A stretch of 64,000 bases of DNA, from positions 15,854 to 79,853 of the forward strand of contig JBBRLP010000006.1 of the NCBI GenBank assembly GCA_038231295.1, read 5' to 3'. The position numbers and the translations under genes are program-made. Source of the DNA: JANXLO01 sp038231295. Its GTDB lineage: Bacteria > Armatimonadota > Chthonomonadetes > Chthonomonadales > Chthonomonadaceae. Shown in pieces: positions 58,980 through 64,000 of this stretch (position 1 is the stretch's first letter; each line of letters opens with the position of its first letter). The notes below the pieces were generated by a model. The model worked only from the letters and a program-made list of their open reading frames with translations. It did no database searches and was not told where the DNA came from.

Positions 58980-59792
58980 ATGAACGCCCTCACCCCCGAC
59001 CCTCCTGAATCCCCGGCGGTGCGACCGCTTCCGGCATCCGTACCTATGTTCCACATTCCCAATTTCGAGGGGCCGCTCGACCTGCTGCTGCATCTCATCC
59101 GCGCCCATGAGGTAGAAATCTCCGATATTCCCATCGCGGAGATTACCCAGCAGTATCTCGCCTATATGGAGATGTGGGAGGCGCTTGACCTCACGATTGC
59201 GGGAGAGTATGTGGTCATTGCGGCGACGCTGATCGAGATCAAATCGCGAATGCTGCTGCCGCAGGCCCCGGCCTCTGCCGGAGAGGAGAGTGAGGAGGAC
59301 GACCCCCGCGCCGAACTTGTCGCCCGCCTGCGGGAGTATCAGGCGTATCAGGGAACGGTCGAGATGCTGCGGGCCTGGGAGGAGATGCGCCGCCAGCTTT
59401 TCTTTCGGGGGGCGCTGGAGAACGCGGACGACTATATTCTGCCGGTGCCTGCCGGAGAAGCGCACGTAGACCAGTTGTATCAGGCACTGCATCGGCTGCT
59501 CTCCGAGGCGGGTGTGGAGGACAAGCCGGTGACCTCCGTCACGCCGCGCCGTCGCCTCAGCCTGCGAATGAAGATGGCGGAGATACTGCGCCGCCTGACG
59601 GCAGTAGGGCCGGAAGGCGTTCCCTTTGAGGCGCTGTTTACGCTGCCCTGCCCGCGCTACGACATCGTGCTGACGTTTCTGGCCCTGCTGGAACTGCTGC
59701 GAATGCTGCGGGTACGGGCAGAACAGACCAAAATGCTGGGAGCGATTCAGGTGACGCTGATCCCCGAACTACAGGAGGCGCAACCGGTATGA
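58980..59792 (+). CDS. scpA: Segregation and condensation protein A
   Basis: A 270-residue kleisin that bridges the SMC heads. The N-terminal block FEGPLDLLLHLIRAHEVEISDIPIAEITQQYLAYM and the YVVIAATLIEIKSRMLLP helix are canonical, and the C-terminal winged helix RRLTAVGPEGVPFEALF is present. The first 22 residues before MFHIPNFEGP are a proline-rich extension. They are kept because the promoter points to a leaderless ATG at 58980. It is coupled to scpB by an ATGA overlap. Confidence 0.95.
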   Translation: MNALTPDPPESPAVRPLPASVPMFHIPNFEGPLDLLLHLIRAHEVEISDIPIAEITQQYLAYMEMWEALDLTIAGEYVVIAATLIEIKSRMLLPQAPASAGEESEEDDPRAELVARLREYQAYQGTVEMLRAWEEMRRQLFFRGALENADDYILPVPAGEAHVDQLYQALHRLLSEAGVEDKPVTSVTPRRRLSLRMKMAEILRRLTAVGPEGVPFEALFTLPCPRYDIVLTFLALLELLRMLRVRAEQTKMLGAIQVTLIPELQEAQPV

Positions 59793-60415
59793 CGGAAGCC
59801 GCGCTGGAGTGTCTGCTGTTTATCGCCGGGGAGCCGGTTCCCCTGGCCGATCTTGCCCGCGCCCTCCAGTGTGAGGAGGCGGAGGCCGAGGCGGCGCTTC
59901 GCAGCCTCCAGGTAAGCCTGGCAGAGCGCGGCAGCGGTCTGCAGTTGCTGCGTATCGCCGGAGGCTGGCAGCTTGCCACCCGGCCCGAATATGCGGAGGT
60001 GATCGCACGTCTGCTGACTCGCGGCGGCAGCAAACTCTCGCGGGCCGCACTGGAGACACTGGCGATCATCGCCTATCGGCAGCCTATCACGGCCCCGGAG
60101 ATGGAAGCGGTGCGCGGTGTCTCGGTAGGCGGCGTCCTGAAGACGCTGATTGAGCGGCGGCTTATCACCGAAGCGGGGCGCAGGGCCACGCTGGGCCGTC
60201 CCATGCAGTATGTCACGACAGCGGATTTTCTGCACTATTTCGGCATTGCGGAACTAGCCCAAATGCCGCCGCTCGAAGCCGACACGCCACCACCGCCTCC
60301 CGTCCCCGCTGATGTCGTCACGGACGGAAGGCCGATACGGGCGGATGAAGAAACGGTTTCTCCCGACAGTCCACAGACAGCCAAGCCTTCGCCGAATGAA
60401 AACGATAGCGAGTAA
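59789..60415 (+). CDS. scpB: Segregation and condensation protein B
   Basis: A 208-residue two-winged-helix protein that binds ScpA in the SMC complex. LECLLFIAGEPVPLADLARAL, LSRAALETLAIIAYRQPITAPEMEAVRGVSVGGVLKTLIERRLI and GRRATLGRPMQYVTTADFLHYFGI are canonical ScpB blocks. A 40-residue proline/acidic tail follows. The gap after it (60416-60573) shows no gene, only a ribosome site for the next start. Confidence 0.96.
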   Translation: MTEAALECLLFIAGEPVPLADLARALQCEEAEAEAALRSLQVSLAERGSGLQLLRIAGGWQLATRPEYAEVIARLLTRGGSKLSRAALETLAIIAYRQPITAPEMEAVRGVSVGGVLKTLIERRLITEAGRRATLGRPMQYVTTADFLHYFGIAELAQMPPLEADTPPPPPVPADVVTDGRPIRADEETVSPDSPQTAKPSPNENDSE

Positions 60416-60573
60416 TTCGGAAAATGAAGTTACGATTTGGACACTTCGCAGGGCGGTTTTTGCGTATCAGAAAGGGTTCTTGTCCAAGAAACACACGAAC
60501 AGGCAGGGATTTTGTCCTGCTTGCGACAATAGTAAGGCCAACAGAAGGCTTACCAAAGGAGACTGCATTCGAA

Positions 60574-61719
60574 TTGAACTATATTCACGCATTCCGCCGG
60601 TCGGCGCGTCCGGCCCTCGGTGTCCTCGCCGTCGTTCTGCTGACGCTGCCGGGCTGCCAGGGCCGCAAGGTCGTCGCCCGCGTCAACAGCGAGACCATCA
60701 ATGAAGATGACTTCACCAGTCGCGCTCTGCGCGTCAACAACATCACCCCCCAGGCCGGACTGGATGCGGGCGGACTGACACTTGTCAATATGATGAAAGA
60801 CAGTCTGCTTCAGCAGCTTGCCAAGTCGAAGGGCATCACCATCACGGACGATCAGGTGAATCGCTACATCACGGCCCTGCAGCGCATCAATCCCGCCCTC
60901 GTCTCCGATCTGCACACGGGCAAAGTCACAATGGAAGACCTCGTCCGGCAGTATCGGTTCGAGATGGCCTCCTTCGCCATCGGCACGGACAATGCCAAGC
61001 CGGACCCGAAAGATGTTCAGGCTGCCTACGACGACCAGAAGGCGCTGCTCAAGGTCAAGGGAACCTATACCGTGCGCGTTCTGCCGCTCTCCGATCCGAT
61101 CAAAGCGCAGCAGGCTCTGGACGAACTGAAGCGGTCGGGGGATTTCAAGAAGGCGGCCATCATCGGCGGCCTGCCGCCGCAGGTTCTGGCAACCGTCGGC
61201 AAAGACGCGGTGATTCCTGCGGATCAGGCCCCGCCTGTGCTGAAAGACGCGCTGGACCCGCTGCGTCCGACCGATTTCGTCAAACAGCCGATCCCGCTTC
61301 AGGGACAGGGCGGGCAGACCGTCTACGTCGTCGCGCAGTTGGTGGACAAGCAGAAAGACCGCGATCTGAACATGGAGGAGATTCGTCCGCTGCTGGAGCG
61401 TTTCGCGCTGGCGAAGAAGTTTCCGCAATGGGCGCAACACGCCGAGAAAGAGACCAACGATTTCATTCTGAAATCGAAGGACAGCATTCAGATCAATGTT
61501 GACCGCTACAAGCCTCTGCGTGATCAGTTCGTCATTCCGCAGGCCACGGCTCCCGTTCCCGCGCAGGCCCCGAATCCGGGCGGCAGCATGAGTCCCGGCG
61601 CCACCGCACCGGGCGGAGCGGCGCCTCCATCCACGTCCGGCGGAATGGCTCCTGCGCCCTCCGGGGGAGCAGTGCCGCCTACCGGTTCGACGGCTCCCGC
61701 ACCAGGCGGCAAGATGTAG
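60574..61719 (+). CDS. SurA/PrsA-like foldase lipoprotein
   Basis: A 381-residue exported protein. The TTG at 60574 follows AAAGGAGA and gives a lipoprotein signal (PALGVLAVVLLTLPGC). The SurA_N-like region has RKVVARVNSETINEDDF, then MMKDSLLQQLAKSKGITITDDQVNRYI. A parvulin-like domain may lie in the second half (TYTVRVLPLSDPIKAQQAL). The C-terminal 60 residues are a low-complexity Pro/Gly/Ala tail. It probably helps fold secreted proteins. An in-frame ATG at 60424 would add 50 unlikely residues before the signal. Confidence 0.82.
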   Translation: MNYIHAFRRSARPALGVLAVVLLTLPGCQGRKVVARVNSETINEDDFTSRALRVNNITPQAGLDAGGLTLVNMMKDSLLQQLAKSKGITITDDQVNRYITALQRINPALVSDLHTGKVTMEDLVRQYRFEMASFAIGTDNAKPDPKDVQAAYDDQKALLKVKGTYTVRVLPLSDPIKAQQALDELKRSGDFKKAAIIGGLPPQVLATVGKDAVIPADQAPPVLKDALDPLRPTDFVKQPIPLQGQGGQTVYVVAQLVDKQKDRDLNMEEIRPLLERFALAKKFPQWAQHAEKETNDFILKSKDSIQINVDRYKPLRDQFVIPQATAPVPAQAPNPGGSMSPGATAPGGAAPPSTSGGMAPAPSGGAVPPTGSTAPAPGGKM

Positions 61720-61732
61720 TGGGAGCGTCCTG

Positions 61733-63271
61733 ATGCTGACGCTTATCGGGCTGGGGCCGGGAGACCCGGAGATGCTCTCGCGGGGCGCAGAACGAGCGCT
61801 CCGCGAGGCTTCCGCACAGCAGCAGGCAGGCACAGGCCGCCTCTGGCTCCGCACGGCCCGGCATCCGGTGGTGGAGACGCTGCGGGATTGGGGGCTGGCG
61901 TTCGAGACGTTCGATGCGCTCTACGATGCGGCCTCCGACTTCGATACGCTCTATACAGAGATTGCCGATGTTGTCATGACAGCGGCGCGAAATGAGGGCG
62001 TTCCGGTCGCTTATGCGGTGCCGGGGCATCCACTGGTCGCCGAGGAGACGGTTCGACAAATACAGATTCAAGCCGCGCTGGAAGGGATTCCGACGCGGCT
62101 TGTTACGTCCGGCAGTTTCATCGAAGCCTCCCTGGCAGCGGCAGGCGTCGCGCTTGGCGTCGGGGCGGGCGTCGCCGTGCGCGACGCCCTGACCCTGCAC
62201 GAACGCGATCAGGTAGACCAGGACGGCAGTATGGTCGGCGGGCGGCCTGATGTCTCGCAGGGGCTTCTGCTCTTCCATGTCCACGACCGCGCTTCGGCTT
62301 CGCAGGCCAAACTCGCCCTCATGCGTGACTACCCGGACGATTGGGAGGTTGTCCTCCTGCGGGCGGCGGGGGTGGTCGGGCAGGAGAGCGTCCTGCGCGT
62401 TCCTCTCTTTCGCCTCGACCGCGAGACCGTAGATCACCTTACCTCTGTCTATGTGCCGCCCCTGCTTCCGGCTCTGCGTCGGCCCGGTTTTGCCGAACTG
62501 GTCGGCCTGATGGCCCGCCTTCGCGCTCCCGACGGCTGTCCCTGGGACCGCGAACAGGATCACCGTTCTCTGCGCCGCTACTTCATCGAAGAGACGTATG
62601 AGGTCGTGGAGGCGATTGACGCCGACGATTCCGACCTACTCTGCGAAGAGCTGGGCGATGTGCTGCTTCAGGTGGTCTTCCACGCGCAGTTGGCTGCGGA
62701 GACGGGCGTCTTCAGCATAGACGATGTGTCCGCGCAGATCGTCGAAAAGCTGGTACGGCGACATCCCCACGTCTTCGGGACGGTGAACGTGGCGGATTCG
62801 GACGAGGTCTTACGCAACTGGGAGCGCATCAAGAAGCAGGAGAAGGCCGGGCAGGAGGCGCGACGGCGTGACTCGCTACTGGACGGCATTCCCGGCGGTC
62901 TGCCCGCGCTGATGCAGGCGATGGAGGTCAGTAAGCGCGTCGTCAAGGTAGGGTTTGAGTGGGGGCAGTTCCCAGACGTGCTGGCAAAACTGGACGAGGA
63001 GACGGCGGAACTGAAAGCGGAACTCGCCGCCGACCCGATGAACCCGGACAAGGTTTGCGCGGAGTTGGGCGATCTGCTCTTTACGCTGGTACAGGTAGCC
63101 CGCTGGCAGAAGCTAGACCCGGAAGAGGCGCTGCGGAAGATGCTGGCGCGTTTCTCCGCCCGTTTCCGCCATATCGAACGCCGCGCCGCCGAGCAGAAGC
63201 GCCTTCTCACCGACATGTCTCTCACCGAAATGGACGCCCTCTGGGACGAAGCCAAGTCTCTAGGGCTATAG
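61733..63271 (+). CDS. mazG: MazG nucleotide pyrophosphohydrolase fused to a tetrapyrrole-methylase-like domain
   Basis: A 512-residue YabN-type protein. The N-terminal half (LTLIGLGPGDPEMLSRGAERAL, YAVPGHPLVAEETVRQI) is a SAM-methylase fold. The C-terminal half has two MazG repeats (LRAPDGCPWDREQDHRSLRRYFIEETYEVVEAIDADD with E-E-x-x-E metal motif; DEETAELKAEL and CAELGDLLFTLVQVARW). It hydrolyses non-canonical NTPs. GGGAG lies before the ATG 14 bases after the foldase gene. Confidence 0.95.
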   Translation: MLTLIGLGPGDPEMLSRGAERALREASAQQQAGTGRLWLRTARHPVVETLRDWGLAFETFDALYDAASDFDTLYTEIADVVMTAARNEGVPVAYAVPGHPLVAEETVRQIQIQAALEGIPTRLVTSGSFIEASLAAAGVALGVGAGVAVRDALTLHERDQVDQDGSMVGGRPDVSQGLLLFHVHDRASASQAKLALMRDYPDDWEVVLLRAAGVVGQESVLRVPLFRLDRETVDHLTSVYVPPLLPALRRPGFAELVGLMARLRAPDGCPWDREQDHRSLRRYFIEETYEVVEAIDADDSDLLCEELGDVLLQVVFHAQLAAETGVFSIDDVSAQIVEKLVRRHPHVFGTVNVADSDEVLRNWERIKKQEKAGQEARRRDSLLDGIPGGLPALMQAMEVSKRVVKVGFEWGQFPDVLAKLDEETAELKAELAADPMNPDKVCAELGDLLFTLVQVARWQKLDPEEALRKMLARFSARFRHIERRAAEQKRLLTDMSLTEMDALWDEAKSLGL

Positions 63272-63345
63272 ACGGCTGGACGCCCGCTTGTTACAACGTG
63301 GAAATTACGGATACAGCGTCGTTGAGTAGCATAAACGAATCCTTA

Positions 63346-63795
63346 CTATTTTGCACCTGCTTTTTTCAGCAGTGTAACTATGTCTTTGTTCCCGGTTGCT
63401 ATTGTTAGGGCGCTGGCTCCGCTATCTGAATGGAGGTTCACGTCTGCTTTGTACTGCAATAATAGGCGTATCGACTTCGTATTGCCTTGAGGAACTGCCA
63501 TCATAAGTGCTGTTTCGCCCTCAAAACCTTTTATGTTGGGATTTGCGCCAGCTTTGAGGAGGACAGCGACCATATCAGACTTGCCGTCGGAGGCAGCGAA
63601 GTGCAAAGGGGTGTTGCCGGAACTATTGCGGGCATTGACGTCGGAACCTGTCTTGATGAGATGCAGTACTGATGTCATCGTACCATGACGCACAGCGTCA
63701 TGCAGCCCAGTCCATCCCGATTCCTTATCGAATACAACAGGGTTACAGGAGGTGAGCAAAGGCAGTAGGATGAGGATTCGCAGGTAACGATGTAT
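63346..63795 (-). CDS. Ankyrin-repeat lipoprotein with possible ATA start
   Basis: The protein has about four ankyrin repeats (GWTGLHDAVRHGTMTSVLHLIKTGSDVNARN, GNTPLHFAASDGKSDMVAVLLKAGANPN, GETALMMAVPQGNTKSIRLLLQYKADVN). The first standard start is TTG at 63759. However, AGGAG lies nine bases before an in-frame ATA at 63793-63795, and translation from there gives HRYLRILILLPLLTSC, a perfect lipoprotein signal with lipobox. So either ATA is used as start, an ATG has mutated, or a read error exists. The C-terminus is intact. Confidence 0.72.
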   Translation of the reverse strand: MHRYLRILILLPLLTSCNPVVFDKESGWTGLHDAVRHGTMTSVLHLIKTGSDVNARNSSGNTPLHFAASDGKSDMVAVLLKAGANPNIKGFEGETALMMAVPQGNTKSIRLLLQYKADVNLHSDSGASALTIATGNKDIVTLLKKAGAK

Positions 63796-63905
63796 TGACG
63801 TTTTCTCCTAAACGAAGGCCAGACAGCAGTGATTACTCAACTACTATTACGAAGTATATGTTATACTAACGGCGGTTGACTTATTCATGGTGTAAAATAG
63901 TAGGC

Positions 63906-64000
63906 ATGAAACGCCTGCTCACCTTGACGGACGACCAACGCGCCGAACTCGTCCGTCGCTACAAAACCGAAAAGAACGTGCGGCTCCGTGACCGCCTGCA
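63906..64000 (+). mobile_element. Start of an IS630-like transposase gene (3' partial)
   Basis: ATG at 63906 opens a frame reading RLLTLTDDQRAELVRRYKTE then KNVRLRDRLQ to the window edge. This matches the N-terminal helix-turn-helix start of IS630/ISSoc-type transposases, with LTDDQRAELVRRY and a basic RLRDRLQ segment. Bases 63840-63905 hold TTATACT and TAAAAT boxes but no inverted terminus that can be confirmed. The assignment rests on 31 residues. Confidence 0.5.

Noticed and set aside
60424..60573. N-terminal extension of the foldase gene from the ATG at 60424
   Set aside because: It would bury the lipoprotein signal 50 residues inside the protein. A TTG with AAAGGAG upstream fits better.

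Overview
The window is a GC-rich, densely coded bacterial chromosome segment. It carries apolipoprotein N-acyltransferase, several lipoproteins with lipoboxes, Tat substrates and a periplasmic molybdopterin oxidoreductase, so the cell has a diderm-type envelope. The mix of GH38 alpha-mannosidase, Gfo/Idh oxidoreductase, parallel beta-helix lipoprotein, DUF4331 proteins and HisKA_2 kinases beside a KaiC-like remnant fits Armatimonadota or a neighbouring phylum. That placement is inference with modest confidence. No rRNA, tRNA or CRISPR array was found.

Layout. 1-3.7 kb: the end of an SDR gene, then leuS behind a consensus promoter, a leucine-rich leader peptide and an attenuator-like terminator. 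3.7-9.6 kb (minus strand): two PAS/HisKA_2 kinases, a decayed KaiC-like ATPase fragment, a small unknown gene, a 626-residue protein with a DUF2325-like end and a DinB-family protein. 9.7-16.5 kb: a secreted unknown, trxA, a cold-shock gene divergent from ppa, then cysE, a VanW protein, rsmI and a divergent tgt-like gene. 16.6-23.2 kb: alpha-mannosidase, two inverted-repeat elements flanking a GntR-DUF433 fusion gene, and a frameshifted cyclase/STAND-ATPase/TPR gene. 23.3-27.4 kb: an M16 peptidase pair, a lone receiver protein and an ECF sigma factor. 27.5-36.3 kb: MBL hydrolase, hairpin-rich composite repeat 1, Gfo/Idh, an unknown membrane protein, Ppx/GppA, a collagen-like gene cut by an in-frame amber codon, a second DinB protein and a Tat-signalled TIM-barrel isomerase. 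36.3-39.4 kb: a five-gene overlapping operon (ECF sigma, zinc anti-sigma, cytochrome b, DUF1003 protein, MsrP/YedY-like enzyme). 39.5-51.3 kb: composite repeat 2, Sua5, a secreted unknown, Lnt, YARHG protein, amidase, beta-helix lipoprotein, an alpha/beta hydrolase-DUF2156 fusion and threonine aldolase. 51.3-64 kb: a Crp/Fnr regulator with a perfect consensus promoter, DUF4337, msrB, a NicO/TPR/split-DUF4331 cluster, an OmpR regulator, scpAB, a SurA/PrsA-like lipoprotein, MazG, an ankyrin lipoprotein and the start of an IS630-like transposase.

Three linked stories stand out. First, leuS looks controlled by classical leader-peptide attenuation, with leucine codons, an antiterminator and a terminator all readable. 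Second, the ECF sigma operon encoding an MsrP-like reductase and its membrane cytochrome has a GGAAC-N18-GTC promoter candidate. The same spacing, GGAAC-N18-GTT, lies just upstream of msrB, and a weaker match lies upstream of trxA, suggesting a small methionine-sulfoxide/thiol repair regulon. Third, the accessory DNA holds at least three dispersed inverted-repeat families and several decaying genes (KaiC-like remnant, frameshifted STAND gene, amber-interrupted collagen-like gene), marking recent genome flux.
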